Counted from the stretch's first letter, positions 35,464 through 44,782 are shown. The stretch: 64,000 bases of DNA from Levilactobacillus fuyuanensis (GCF_003946395.1 NZ_RHNZ01000004.1:124001-188000), one strand, 5' to 3'. Made by a program: numbers and translations. The notes: generated from the sequence alone by a model not told the origin.

Positions 35464-35532
35464 GTGCTACACAGATTAAGTGTTGCTCGCCGATGAAGTG
35501 GGTGTGTTTTCAAAATTTGTCAAAGTTATCGG

Positions 35533-35571
35533 AACTCTCAGAAGTTGTAACTGACTTCTGGGAGTTTTTTT
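35533..35571 (+). terminator. intrinsic terminator of oppA paralogue 1
   Basis: AACTCTCAGAAGT pairs with ACTTCTGGGAGTT, followed by a T-run. Confidence 0.85.
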
Positions 35572-35736
35572 AGTATCCGTTGAGATTCCCTTCTTTGGGA
35601 AAATGCGGGCGTCAGTGACCTTGGTAGCCTTATTGTCAGCCACAATGAGTCCCTGCTGAAATATTTTTCAGGGGGCAGTAACTCAATGTTTGCGGCAGTT
35701 GGCGGCGTTTTAAAAGCGAAAGATTAAAATTTACTA

Positions 35737-35765
35737 TTGATTCTCATTGTTTTATAATCTAATAT
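35737..35765 (+). promoter_or_regulatory. promoter of oppA paralogue 2
   Basis: TTGATT, 17 bp, TAATAT, again with CTCATTG after the -35 box; leader of about 46 nt. Confidence 0.65.
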
Positions 35766-35817
35766 ATTCTTCAACGTTATGTCACTTGAGGATAATTTGT
35801 GAAGGGGTCGGAATTAT

Positions 35818-37443
35818 ATGAGGGTTAAGTCAATTGCCAAGTTAGGGGCGGTAGCGGCGTTAGCGACGATTTCGTTAGCGGCGTGTGGTACCAGCTCCAA
35901 CGATAATAAGGCCAAGAATCAAACGGTTCACGTCATGGAGACCTCCGCGTTAGCGTCAATGGATAATGCCAAGGCCACCGATATCATTTCCGGTGAAACA
36001 CTGAATAACACAGGTGAGGGCCTGTTGCGGTTCGGCAAGAACAGTAAGACACTGCCTGGGTTGGCGAAGAGTTACAGCAAATCCAAGGATGGGCTGACTT
36101 ACACGTTTAACCTCCGGAAGTCACAATGGAGCAACGGTGAGAAGCTGACGGCTCAGGACTTCGTCTACGCATGGCGGCGGACCGTTGCGCCGAAGACCAG
36201 CTCACAGTACGCTTATCTCTACGCCGACATTAAGAATGCGAATGCGGTTATGAACGGCAAGAAGGCGCCGACTGCGCTGGGAGTTAAGAAGGATGGGGAC
36301 TACAAGTTAGTCGTTACCTTGGCCCACCCAGTGAGTTACTTCCCGACGCTGGTCGCACAACAGTGTTTCTACCCCGTCAACAAGGGAGCCGTCGACAAGT
36401 ACGGCAGTAAATACGCTAGCAACGCCAAAACCAACGTCTACAACGGGCCATTCAAGCTGACCTCATGGACCGGGACGTCTGATAACTGGACGTTGACCAA
36501 GAACAAGAAGTACTGGAATGCCAAGGTCGTGAAGCTACAGCACGTGAAATACAGTGCCGTGAAGGATCCACAGACGGCTTTGAGTCAATACCAGAGTGGT
36601 AAGTTGGACATCATTTCACTGAGTGGCCAACAACCTAAGAACTACAAGAACAACAAGGAATTCCATTCCCGGAAGAGTTCCCGGATCAACTACGTGGAAC
36701 TGAACCAACGGAAGGATACCATGTTAAAGAACACGAAGGCTCGGCAAGCCTTGTCGATGGTCATCAACCGTAAGCAGTACGTAAACAAGGTGCTGCAAGA
36801 TGGCTCAACGCCAGCGACCGGGATCGTTTCTACCGGCTTAGCTATCCGTAACGGTAAGGACTTTGCCAAGGAAGCAACCGTGCCATCAGCAACGGATTAC
36901 AATTTAGCCAAGGCCCAGAAGTTATGGAACCAGGCCCTGAAGGAAACTGGACGGACGAGCTACTCACTGACCTTATTGGGTGACGATACGCCAGCCGGTA
37001 AATCCGCAACTGAGTACATCCAAAGTCAATGGGGTAAGCTGGATCACTTCAAGGTGACGAATTCCAACATTCCTTACAAGACGCGGTTATCTCGGTCACA
37101 AAATGGCCAGTTCCAAGCCGTTGTCAGTGGCTGGAGTGCTGACTTCCCAGACCCAATCACCGACCTGTCCCTCTTCACCACGGGGAACACGTACAACAAT
37201 GGGAGATGGTCTTCCAAGGCTTACGACAAGCTGATCAACGATGCGACGATCACCAATGCCAACAAGCCAGGTGCTCGGTGGCAGAACCTCGTGGATGCCC
37301 AGAAGGTCCTGCTGAAGGACCAAGGGATCATTCCGTTCTACCAGACAGGGATGCCACAATTAGTGAAGTCTAAGGTCAAGGGTGTCGTCTACTTCCCAGT
37401 CGGCGCCAATTGGGATTACAGCCGGGCCTACATTGCTAAGTAG
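35818..37443 (+). CDS. oppA: oligopeptide ABC transporter substrate-binding lipoprotein, paralogue 2
   Basis: 541 residues, very similar to the preceding gene throughout (N-terminal MRVKSIAKLGAVAALAT, lipobox LAAC, Cys23). Differences cluster in the ligand-facing parts, which fits tandem duplication followed by a shift in peptide preference. It has its own promoter and terminator, with a structured element starting 7 bp after the stop. GAAGGGG ribosome site. Confidence 0.92.
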   Translation: MRVKSIAKLGAVAALATISLAACGTSSNDNKAKNQTVHVMETSALASMDNAKATDIISGETLNNTGEGLLRFGKNSKTLPGLAKSYSKSKDGLTYTFNLRKSQWSNGEKLTAQDFVYAWRRTVAPKTSSQYAYLYADIKNANAVMNGKKAPTALGVKKDGDYKLVVTLAHPVSYFPTLVAQQCFYPVNKGAVDKYGSKYASNAKTNVYNGPFKLTSWTGTSDNWTLTKNKKYWNAKVVKLQHVKYSAVKDPQTALSQYQSGKLDIISLSGQQPKNYKNNKEFHSRKSSRINYVELNQRKDTMLKNTKARQALSMVINRKQYVNKVLQDGSTPATGIVSTGLAIRNGKDFAKEATVPSATDYNLAKAQKLWNQALKETGRTSYSLTLLGDDTPAGKSATEYIQSQWGKLDHFKVTNSNIPYKTRLSRSQNGQFQAVVSGWSADFPDPITDLSLFTTGNTYNNGRWSSKAYDKLINDATITNANKPGARWQNLVDAQKVLLKDQGIIPFYQTGMPQLVKSKVKGVVYFPVGANWDYSRAYIAK

Positions 37444-37450
37444 TGTTTGC

Positions 37451-37646
37451 GCGCCTGCGACAGTCAGAGATTCCGCCTGCTGTGGGGACCGGTGAAAGCC
37501 TGAGAAGCGGTCTTTCACCTCGACTTTAAGCCACGCCAGGTTCGGGCGTAGCTCAAAGCTCGTCCCATGCTGTAACCCCGGGAAGAATCTAACACCCGGG
37601 CTAACACCATCGACACAGCTGGCTTCATCCCTGACTGTCTCCGGCT
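37451..37646 (+). repeat. structured intergenic element, class A, copy 14
   Basis: 7 bp after the oppA2 stop and before its terminator. Hairpin I GGTGAAAG..CTTTCACC, the same arms as copy 11, with loop CCTGAGAAGCGGT; hairpin III GTAACCCCGGG..CCCGGGCTAAC. Confidence 0.85.
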
Positions 37647-37703
37647 ACACTATATTAGCAATGTAGTCGCTACTGTACCTGCCCGTATCCTATAGTATTA
37701 TCA

Positions 37704-37744
37704 AGAGTTCTCTGAAAGGTATTTAACTTCGGAGAACTCTTTTT
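37704..37744 (+). terminator. intrinsic terminator of oppA paralogue 2
   Basis: AGAGTTCTC pairs perfectly with GAGAACTCT, followed by TTTTC. The next 600 bp (37745-38346) show no gene. Confidence 0.85.
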
Positions 37745-38346
37745 CTGCTTCAGAGAGAGACACCGTCCTGAGAGCCTGCTGGTGCGTTTGCATAGGATTA
37801 GCGTCCTATATGGCAGATGGGGCTGATTTATCGTCACCTGAGGGATTTTAAAGCGATTTACGGCGGCTCTTGAGGTCGTTCAGGGTTAATTTCGTTTTTA
37901 GTCAAAAGCAGTGGCAATTTTCTCATAATTCGGTTTTCTACATAAATTGAATAATATTCATAAATTAATAGTGGGTGCAATCGGTACATCACTCGAGAAT
38001 GAGCGGGGTGGTGATGCGTCTAGACCATTAAAAATCCTAATTACGTTCTCAGCTTTCCGGGTTTAGCGTTTTACGAAAGCCGTGGTACAGCGGCAATTAT
38101 CTGACATTGTGGTGACACATGGACTTGGTGATTGTTGTCGGACTAGGGCTGTTGGGAAAGTGTGGGGATCGGTTAGTACGGTGACTAATCATAATGAATG
38201 TATAATAGGTAAATATTTATGTAAGCGTTATCTCAGAATTATCACTAAAATGAGAAAAATTATACTCAAAAATTTTATTTTTGCACAACGAATACCCGTC
38301 TAACGGCGTTTGTAACTGTATATTTAAATTTTATTAGTTTTTACCA

Positions 38347-38375
38347 TTGATTTTAATTGTTTTCTAATATACAAT
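38347..38375 (+). promoter_or_regulatory. promoter of oppA paralogue 3
   Basis: TTGATT, 17 bp, TACAAT; leader of about 59 nt. The third member of the conserved oppA promoter set, with TTAATTG instead of CTCATTG. Confidence 0.65.
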
Positions 38376-38440
38376 TGGAAACATCAAATTTGAGGATGTC
38401 AATTTATTTCACTAACAACACATAGAGGGGTTGGATATCA

Positions 38441-40069
38441 ATGAAAATCAATTCGGCAGTCAAACTCGGGACGGTGGCCACGTTCGCGGCAGTATTACTT
38501 GCAGCGTGTGGCTCATCGTCAAGCAGTTCTAGCGAGGCTAGCAAGCAAACGTTAAACTGGATGGAAAGTTCCGCTTTACCATCAATGGATTCCGCTACAG
38601 CAACTGACGTGGTTTCTGGGGAAACCTTGAACAACACCAATGAAGGTCTGTTACGGTTCGGTAAGAACAGTAAGGTTCATCCTGGGGTTGCCAAGAGTTA
38701 TACGGTGTCTAAAGACGGCAAGACGTATACCTTCAACTTACGGAAGTCTAACTGGAGTAACGGGACCAAAGTTACGGCTAAAGATTTCGTTTATGCCTGG
38801 CAACGCACCGTTAATCCTAAGACCGCTTCACAATATGCTTACATGTACGCACCTGTGAAGAACGCTAACGCAATCATGACTAGCAAGAAGCCAGTTTCCA
38901 GCTTAGGGATCAAGGCAGAAGGCAATTACAAAGTCGTCGTCACGTTGACACAAGCAACGAGCTACTTCCCATCATTAGTGGCTAGTCCCATGTTCTTCCC
39001 ACAAAGTAAAGCCGTCGTTGATAAGTACGGTAAGAAGTTTGCAACGAACGCCAAGGATAACGTCTACAACGGTCCATTCAAGTTGACCTACTGGACCGGG
39101 ACGTCTGACAACTGGTCGATGAGTAAAAACACTGAGTACTGGAACGCAAAGAATGTTAAACTGAAGAAGATTAACTTCAAGACGATGAAGGATCCGCAAA
39201 CTTCTTTGAGCCAATACCAAAGCGGCAAGCTGGACGCGACTTACTTAAGTGGTCAACAACCTAAGAACTACAAGAACAGCAAGCAATACGTTGAACGTAA
39301 AGGGGCTTCAACCTTCTACATTGAATTGAACCAACGGAAAGACAGCATGATGAAGAACAAGAAGGCCCGTCAAGCATTGTCCTTGGCAATCAACCGGAAG
39401 CAATTCGTCAACAAGGTCTTAGCCGATGGCTCAACGCAAACGAAGGGCCTGGTCTCAACGGGTCTGATGTCTTACAAGGGTAAGGACTTCAACACTGCTT
39501 CATACGTGCCAGAAGCAACCAACCATGACTTAGCTAAGGCGAAGACATTGTGGAAGCAAGCACTGAAGGAAACGGGTCGTTCAAGCTACAACTTAACGCT
39601 GATGGCCGACGATACGCCAGCTGGTAAGAACACGTTGGAATTCGTTCAAAGTCAATGGTCTAAGTTGGGCAACATCAAGGTTACCAACCAAAGCTTACCA
39701 TTCAAGACGCGTTTAGCACGTTCTGAAAATGGGCAATTCCAAGCCGTTGTATCTGGCTGGGGTGCTGATTACCCTGACGCCATCTCCTTCCTGGAAATGT
39801 TCACGAAGACCAACTCCTACAACCGTGGGAAGTGGAACAATGCCGAATACAACAAGGACATTGCCGCTGCTGATGGTAAGGATGCCAACAACCAAGCTGC
39901 TCGTTGGAACGATTTAGTTGATGCTCAAAAGACGTTGATGAAGGACCAAGGGATCATCCCATTGTACCAACAAGGGAAATCACAACTGGTCAAGTCTAAC
40001 GTCAAGGGTGTTATCTACTTCCCAACCGGCGCTAACTGGGACTTCAGTAAGGCTTACATTTCTAAATAA
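38441..40069 (+). CDS. oppA: oligopeptide ABC transporter substrate-binding lipoprotein, paralogue 3
   Basis: 542 residues, third tandem oppA, with lipobox LAAC and the same domain structure as the other two (LNNTNEGLLRFGKN; AKDFVYAWQRTVNPKT; VYNGPFKLT). The copy nearest to oppBCDF. Unlike paralogues 1 and 2 it has no structured element behind it, only a terminator-like stem at 40124-40159. AGAGGGG ribosome site. Confidence 0.92.
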   Translation: MKINSAVKLGTVATFAAVLLAACGSSSSSSSEASKQTLNWMESSALPSMDSATATDVVSGETLNNTNEGLLRFGKNSKVHPGVAKSYTVSKDGKTYTFNLRKSNWSNGTKVTAKDFVYAWQRTVNPKTASQYAYMYAPVKNANAIMTSKKPVSSLGIKAEGNYKVVVTLTQATSYFPSLVASPMFFPQSKAVVDKYGKKFATNAKDNVYNGPFKLTYWTGTSDNWSMSKNTEYWNAKNVKLKKINFKTMKDPQTSLSQYQSGKLDATYLSGQQPKNYKNSKQYVERKGASTFYIELNQRKDSMMKNKKARQALSLAINRKQFVNKVLADGSTQTKGLVSTGLMSYKGKDFNTASYVPEATNHDLAKAKTLWKQALKETGRSSYNLTLMADDTPAGKNTLEFVQSQWSKLGNIKVTNQSLPFKTRLARSENGQFQAVVSGWGADYPDAISFLEMFTKTNSYNRGKWNNAEYNKDIAAADGKDANNQAARWNDLVDAQKTLMKDQGIIPLYQQGKSQLVKSNVKGVIYFPTGANWDFSKAYISK

Positions 40070-40123
40070 TCGAATCTAATATTAGTCATTACGCGTAAGA
40101 GAACGTTATAGTTTTAATCGGGG

Positions 40124-40159
40124 AGTAAGGATTAACGAAGCAGTTAGTCCTTACTTTTC
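40124..40159 (+). terminator. intrinsic terminator of oppA paralogue 3
   Basis: AGTAAGGATTAAC pairs with GTTAGTCCTTACT, followed by TTTTC. It may be leaky to allow read-through into oppB. Confidence 0.7.
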
Positions 40160-40203
40160 GATATATAGCAATCATTTATCGTCTTGTTGTTTTCATATAA
40201 TTC

Positions 40204-40219
40204 TTGTTAAGCTTAACAA
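40204..40219. promoter_or_regulatory. 16-bp perfect palindrome upstream of oppB, candidate operator
   Basis: TTGTTAAGCTTAACAA lies 43 bp before the oppB start codon, in the expected promoter region. A dyad of this kind is typical of a dimeric repressor site; the regulator is unknown. Confidence 0.4.
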
Positions 40220-40261
40220 CTTAACGGTAACGAATAAGTCTACTGATTGAGAGGTAAACAA

Positions 40262-41191
40262 ATGGCAAAGTACCTAGCAAAGCGGATCTTCTATCTGATC
40301 CTGACCTTATTCATCGTTATTACCGTCACATTCTTCCTGATGAAGTTGTTACCCGGGACGCCACTGACGAACCAAGCCAAGTTGTCCAAGAGCCAGATTG
40401 CATTGATTTACCAGCAATATGGTTTGGATAAGCCGGTTTGGCAACAATACCTGCTGTACCTGGCAGGGGCCGTCAAAGGTAACTTCGGGACTTCATTCCA
40501 GTTCAGTGACCAACCCGTGTCCTACCTGCTCTCTAGCCGGATTGGACCATCCTTACAGATTGGGCTGCAAGCCATGATTGTGGGTGTCATTGTCGGAATC
40601 ATCATCGGGGCCTTCGGTGCGATGAAGCAAAATACGTGGGTCGACACCACGACAACTGTTGTTTCCATCTTAGGGATCTCAATTCCTTCCTTCGTCTTAG
40701 CCGTACTGTTACAGTACTACTTAGGATTGAAGTTGGGCTGGTTCCCAATCGCTGAATGGGGGGGCTTTATCTACACGGTATTGCCAACCTTAGCGTTAGG
40801 CGCGACGCCGTTAGCCGAATCGGCGCGGTTCGTGCGGACGGAAATGGTCGATGTGTTGAGTTCTGATTACATTGAGTTAGCCAAGGCTAAAGGCCTGAGT
40901 CGGATGGGGGTTATTTACCACCATGCGCTGCGGAACAGTTTGATTCCGCTGATCACGATTGTGGGTCCTTTAGCGGTTAACATCATGACCGGGTCGATGG
41001 TTGTTGAAAACATCTTCTCCATCCCCGGGATTGGGGAACAGTTCGTCAAGTCTGTCTTGACCAACGATTACCCAACCATCATGGGCTTGACCATCATCTA
41101 TTCATTCATGTTGTGTGTCGTTCTGTTGATCACCGATATCCTTTACGGAATCGTTGACCCACGGATTCGGCTTACAGGAAAGGCTAACTAG
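40262..41191 (+). CDS. oppB: oligopeptide ABC transporter permease OppB
   Basis: 309 residues from the ATG at 40262 (GAGAGGT 7 nt upstream; an in-frame TTG at 40247 lies before the ribosome site). Six membrane helices of the BPD_transp_1 fold: helix 1 about 10-30, the typical PGTPLTNQAKLS loop after it, and the EAA loop ELAKAKGLSRMGVIYHHALRN. Forms the peptide channel with OppC. First gene of the oppBCDF operon. Confidence 0.93.
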   Translation: MAKYLAKRIFYLILTLFIVITVTFFLMKLLPGTPLTNQAKLSKSQIALIYQQYGLDKPVWQQYLLYLAGAVKGNFGTSFQFSDQPVSYLLSSRIGPSLQIGLQAMIVGVIVGIIIGAFGAMKQNTWVDTTTTVVSILGISIPSFVLAVLLQYYLGLKLGWFPIAEWGGFIYTVLPTLALGATPLAESARFVRTEMVDVLSSDYIELAKAKGLSRMGVIYHHALRNSLIPLITIVGPLAVNIMTGSMVVENIFSIPGIGEQFVKSVLTNDYPTIMGLTIIYSFMLCVVLLITDILYGIVDPRIRLTGKAN

Positions 41192-41202
41192 GAGGTAAAT
41201 AA

Positions 41203-42228
41203 ATGGCAGATACAGTAAAACTCCCAGAAGATAGCTTTAAGCCCATCACGGCCGATGACCGTGCGGCTTTAGATAGTGAAAAGATTGCGGCACCGTCACT
41301 GACCTTTACACAGGATGCTTGGCGGCGGTTAAAGAAGAACCGGGGCGCTTGGGTGTCTCTGATTCTTTTAGGAATCATCTTCTTACTAGCTTTCGGCTCC
41401 ATCTTCGTTTCACCGCACAATCCTAATGCCGTGAATCCATCATACGCAAACTTACCCTCAAAAATCCCTGGAATTGGCATCAACGGTTTCAACGGGACGC
41501 TGGTTCAGGCCGGTCAACGGGTCGACGCCTACAAGCAAGCTGGGGCCACTGGTGCACATTACATCATGGGAACCGACTACCTAGGGCGGGACTTGTTCTC
41601 CCGGGTCCTTTACGGGACGCGAATTTCCCTGATCATTGCGTTAGTTGCGACACTGTTTGACTTGACGATTGGGGTGACCTACGGGTTGTTCTCCGGTTGG
41701 AAAGGGGGACGGGTTGATACGTTCATGCAACGGGTCATTGAAATCATCCTGTCCATTCCTAACCTGGTCGTTATCGTCCTGTTGATTTTGATTCTGAAAC
41801 CCGGGATGGCCTCGATCATTATTGCCATCGCGTTAACCTCGTGGGTGAACATGGCCCGGCTGGTTCGAGCGCAGACGTTGGAAATCAAGGAACAAGAGTA
41901 CATCTTAGCGGCGAGAACGCTGGGTGAAAGCTCGTTCAAGATTGCCTTCAAGCATCTGCTGCCAAACCTATCGAGTGTCATCATCATCAACACGATGTTT
42001 ACCATTCCTAGTGCCATCTTCTTCGAAGCCACGCTGTCCTATATCGGGATCGGGATTTCATCCCCACAAGCTTCGTTAGGGACGCTGTTAAATGATGGGC
42101 AAAAGAACTTCCAGTTCCTGCCTTATCAAATGTGGTGGCCAGCACTGATCCTATGTATCATCATGTTAGCCTTTAACCTTTTGGGTGATGGGTTGCGGGA
42201 TGCATTCGATCCGCGGACGAAAGAGTAG
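41203..42228 (+). CDS. oppC: oligopeptide ABC transporter permease OppC
   Basis: 341 residues. N-terminal soluble stretch (about 1-45), first helix about 50-70, an extracellular domain, then GTDYLGRDLFSRVLYGTR, the hallmark of OppC/DppC, and the EAA loop AARTLGESSFKIAFKHLLPN. 11 bp after oppB with AGGAGGT. Confidence 0.93.
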   Translation: MADTVKLPEDSFKPITADDRAALDSEKIAAPSLTFTQDAWRRLKKNRGAWVSLILLGIIFLLAFGSIFVSPHNPNAVNPSYANLPSKIPGIGINGFNGTLVQAGQRVDAYKQAGATGAHYIMGTDYLGRDLFSRVLYGTRISLIIALVATLFDLTIGVTYGLFSGWKGGRVDTFMQRVIEIILSIPNLVVIVLLILILKPGMASIIIAIALTSWVNMARLVRAQTLEIKEQEYILAARTLGESSFKIAFKHLLPNLSSVIIINTMFTIPSAIFFEATLSYIGIGISSPQASLGTLLNDGQKNFQFLPYQMWWPALILCIIMLAFNLLGDGLRDAFDPRTKE

Positions 42229-42241
42229 GTGAGATGACGTC

Positions 42242-43342
42242 ATGGATAACGAAAAAGACATTTTAGAGGTCCGGAATTTACAAGTTAACTTCAAGACTTA
42301 TGCCGGTGACGTTAAGGCCATTCGGAACGTTAGCTTTGATTTACGGAAAGGTGAAACACTTGCCATTGTTGGGGAATCTGGTTCTGGGAAATCCGTTACG
42401 ACGCGGACCATCATGGGTCTGAATGCGTCGAACGCCGATATTACCAGCGGCTCGATCATCTACAAGGGACAAGACCTGTTGAAGAAGAGCGAGAAGGAAA
42501 TGCAGGCCATTCGGGGCCAAGACATTGCCGAAATCTTCCAGGATCCAATGACTTCATTGGACCCAACCATGAAGATCGGGCGGCAGATTGCCGAACCCTT
42601 AATGGTCCACAAGGGTATGAAGAAGGAAAAAGCCTTGGCACAAGCCTTGGAAATGATGAAGTTAGTCGGGATTACGGACGCAGAAAACCGGATCAACGAC
42701 TATCCGCACCAATTCTCCGGTGGGATGCGGCAACGGATCGTGATTGCGATTGCGTTGATCAACTACCCCGAAGTTCTGATTGCCGATGAACCAACGACTG
42801 CTTTGGATGTCACCATTCAGTCACAGATTCTGCATTTGATGAAAGAACTACAGGACAAGATTTCAACGTCGATCATCTTTATCACCCATGATTTAGGGGT
42901 GGTTGCTGGGATGGCCGACCGGGTTGCCGTCATGTACGCGGGTAAAATTGTGGAATACGGCACCGTCGATGAAATCTTCTACAACCCGAAGCACCCGTAC
43001 ACGTGGGGGCTGCTGAGTTCGATGCCGACGCTGGATTCGAGTGGTGATTCCTTGCCATCGATTCCCGGGACGCCACCGGATTTACTGGATCCACCAACTG
43101 GGGATGCCTTTGCGGCTCGGAACGCCTATGCACTGAAGATCGATACGGAACAAGAGCCACCGTTCTTCAAGGTTTCCGATACGCACTACGCGGCCACTTG
43201 GTTGCTCCATCCGGATGCACCCAAGGTGACGCCACCAGCACAGATCGTTGAACGTCAAGAGAAGTACGCGAAGATGCAAAAGGCTTGGTTGAAGACGCAA
43301 CAGTCGACCACGCCGGTTGAAGAAGAGGAGGAACAGCAATAA
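42242..43342 (+). CDS. oppD: oligopeptide ABC transporter ATPase OppD
   Basis: 366 residues. Walker A GESGSGKSV, Q-loop EIFQDPMTSLDP, signature FSGGMRQR and Walker B VLIADEPTTALDV. The C-terminal oligopeptide extension (WGLLSSMPTLD ... PPDLLDPPTGDAFAARN) lacks the Cys residues that form an iron-sulphur site in some OppD proteins. The Glu-rich end EEEEEQQ overlaps oppF by one base. Confidence 0.93.
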   Translation: MDNEKDILEVRNLQVNFKTYAGDVKAIRNVSFDLRKGETLAIVGESGSGKSVTTRTIMGLNASNADITSGSIIYKGQDLLKKSEKEMQAIRGQDIAEIFQDPMTSLDPTMKIGRQIAEPLMVHKGMKKEKALAQALEMMKLVGITDAENRINDYPHQFSGGMRQRIVIAIALINYPEVLIADEPTTALDVTIQSQILHLMKELQDKISTSIIFITHDLGVVAGMADRVAVMYAGKIVEYGTVDEIFYNPKHPYTWGLLSSMPTLDSSGDSLPSIPGTPPDLLDPPTGDAFAARNAYALKIDTEQEPPFFKVSDTHYAATWLLHPDAPKVTPPAQIVERQEKYAKMQKAWLKTQQSTTPVEEEEEQQ

Positions 43343-44301
43343 TGGACTACGAAAATGCCGAAAAAATCCTCGAGGTCAAGCACCTCAAGCAGTACTTCAA
43401 CGTGGGTAAAGCTGATGAAGTGCGCGCCGTTGATGACATTTCATTTGATATCTACAAGGGTGAAACCTTTGGCTTAGTTGGGGAATCTGGTTCAGGTAAG
43501 ACCACCACTGGTCGGGCCATCATTCATCTGTACGAACCAACGTCCGGCGAAATCTTGTTTGACGGTAAGAACGTCGATTCCTTCACGAGTAAGAAGGACC
43601 AACGTGACTTCCGCCAAGAGATGCAGATGATCTTCCAAGATCCTTACGCCTCACTGAATCCACGGATGAAGGTCAAGGACATCGTCGCCGAGGGGATTGA
43701 TATCAACAACCTCGCCAAGGATGATGCCGACCGAACCAAGCAGGTCGAAGACTTACTGGAAACGGTTGGCCTGAACAAGGACCACTCCAGTCGGTACCCC
43801 CACGAATTTTCCGGTGGGCAACGGCAACGGATCGGGATTGCCCGGGCGTTAGCCGTGAACCCCAAGTTCGTGATCGCCGATGAACCCATCTCAGCTTTGG
43901 ATGTGTCGATTCAGGCACAAGTCGTGAACTTGATGAAGCAGTTACAACGAGAACAGGGCTTAACGTACCTGTTCATCGCCCATGACCTCTCCATGGTCAA
44001 GTACATCTCCGATCGTATCGGGGTTATGCACTACGGCCGGATGCTAGAGATCGCCGATGCCGACGAAATCTACGCGCACCCGTTACACGACTACACCAAG
44101 AGTCTCCTGTCAGCCGTCCCAGTACCCGATCCAGAGTTCGAACGGACCCGGGAAGAAATTGCTTACGACGGTAGCCAGGAAAATGACGGTAAGGAACGTC
44201 ACTTGGTAGAAATCGCCCCACGTCACTGGGTCCGCGCAGCGAAGGATGAAATCTTCATGTACAAGCAACGCGCCCAGGAAGCGTCATTGATTAAAGAATA
44301 A
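43342..44301 (+). CDS. oppF: oligopeptide ABC transporter ATPase OppF
   Basis: 319 residues. Walker A GESGSGKTT, Q-loop MIFQDPYASLNPRM, signature FSGGQRQR, Walker B FVIADEPISALDVS and the C-terminal YTKSLLSAVPVPDP motif of OppF/DppF. Last gene of the operon; its start overlaps the oppD stop (AATGG). A conserved structured element starts 12 bp after its stop, then a terminator. Confidence 0.93.
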   Translation: MDYENAEKILEVKHLKQYFNVGKADEVRAVDDISFDIYKGETFGLVGESGSGKTTTGRAIIHLYEPTSGEILFDGKNVDSFTSKKDQRDFRQEMQMIFQDPYASLNPRMKVKDIVAEGIDINNLAKDDADRTKQVEDLLETVGLNKDHSSRYPHEFSGGQRQRIGIARALAVNPKFVIADEPISALDVSIQAQVVNLMKQLQREQGLTYLFIAHDLSMVKYISDRIGVMHYGRMLEIADADEIYAHPLHDYTKSLLSAVPVPDPEFERTREEIAYDGSQENDGKERHLVEIAPRHWVRAAKDEIFMYKQRAQEASLIKE

Positions 44302-44312
44302 AGAATGTGGAA

Positions 44313-44423
44313 GCAGGCGGTAATCAGTGAGCATTAACGTCGTAAAGTTAGAAATCCCGAATCTGGATTTCTGGCTTTACGGGGTTAAGCGGAGCTGGTT
44401 GCCTGCTGGAACACGTTTCGGCA
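44313..44423 (+). ncRNA. conserved ~110-nt structured element, copy 3 (after oppF)
   Basis: Contains TGAGCATTAACGT (44328-44340), GGGGTTAAGCG (44381-44391) and a hairpin GCTGGAA..TTTCGGC with loop CACG, as in the two copies upstream of the TrpXYZ-like operons. Variable stem CGTAAAG/CTTTACG plus AGAAATCC/GGATTTCT; outer stem CAGGC..GCCTG. Here it lies in the 3' region of the opp operon, about 30 nt before a terminator. Confidence 0.6.
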
Positions 44424-44451
44424 ACATAACCACAAAGAACGTTTTACGGAA

Positions 44452-44485
44452 GGTCCAAGAGCAATCCAGCTCTTGGGCCTTTTTT
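44452..44485 (+). terminator. intrinsic terminator of the opp operon
   Basis: GGTCCAAGAGC pairs with GCTCTTGGGCC, followed by six T. Confidence 0.88.
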
Positions 44486-44510
44486 GCGCAACTTCAAAGG
44501 GCCAAACCGG

Positions 44511-44702
44511 TCGCCTGCGGCTGTCAGGGATTCCGCCTGCTGTGGGGACCGGTCCAAGCCAAAGGGCGGTCTTGGACCTCGACTTGAAACCTCGCAAGGG
44601 CCGCGAGTTTCCAAGCTCGTCCCATGGTGTAAGAACGGGAAGAACCAAGCGCCCGTCCTAACACCATCGTCACGGCCGGCTACACCCTGACCTCCTCCGG
44701 CT
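44511..44702 (+). repeat. structured intergenic element, class A, copy 15
   Basis: Well-formed copy: closing GTCAGGGAT / CACCCTGAC; hairpin I GGTCCAAG..CTTGGACC with loop CCAAAGGGCGGT; hairpin II CTTGAAACCTCGC..GCGAGTTTCCAAG; hairpin III ATGGTGTAAG..CTAACACCAT. It is 26 bp beyond the opp terminator. Confidence 0.85.
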
Positions 44703-44750
44703 GAGCTAGATTATTTATCCATATGCGTTGGCGGAGCTGACCCCCGAATT

Positions 44751-44782
44751 GTGTAGGACTGCTATTTGAAATAGTCCCTACA
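44751..44782. repeat. inverted repeat of unknown role
   Basis: GTGTAGGACT pairs with AGTCCCTACAC (one bulge) over an AT-rich loop. It has no T-run and may be a fragment of a mobile-element end. The rest of 44703-44986 shows no gene. Confidence 0.35.

Noticed and set aside
38082-38303. 73-codon frame between oppA2 and oppA3
   Set aside because: No ribosome site, no protein-like composition, and it lies in AT-rich promoter-proximal DNA.
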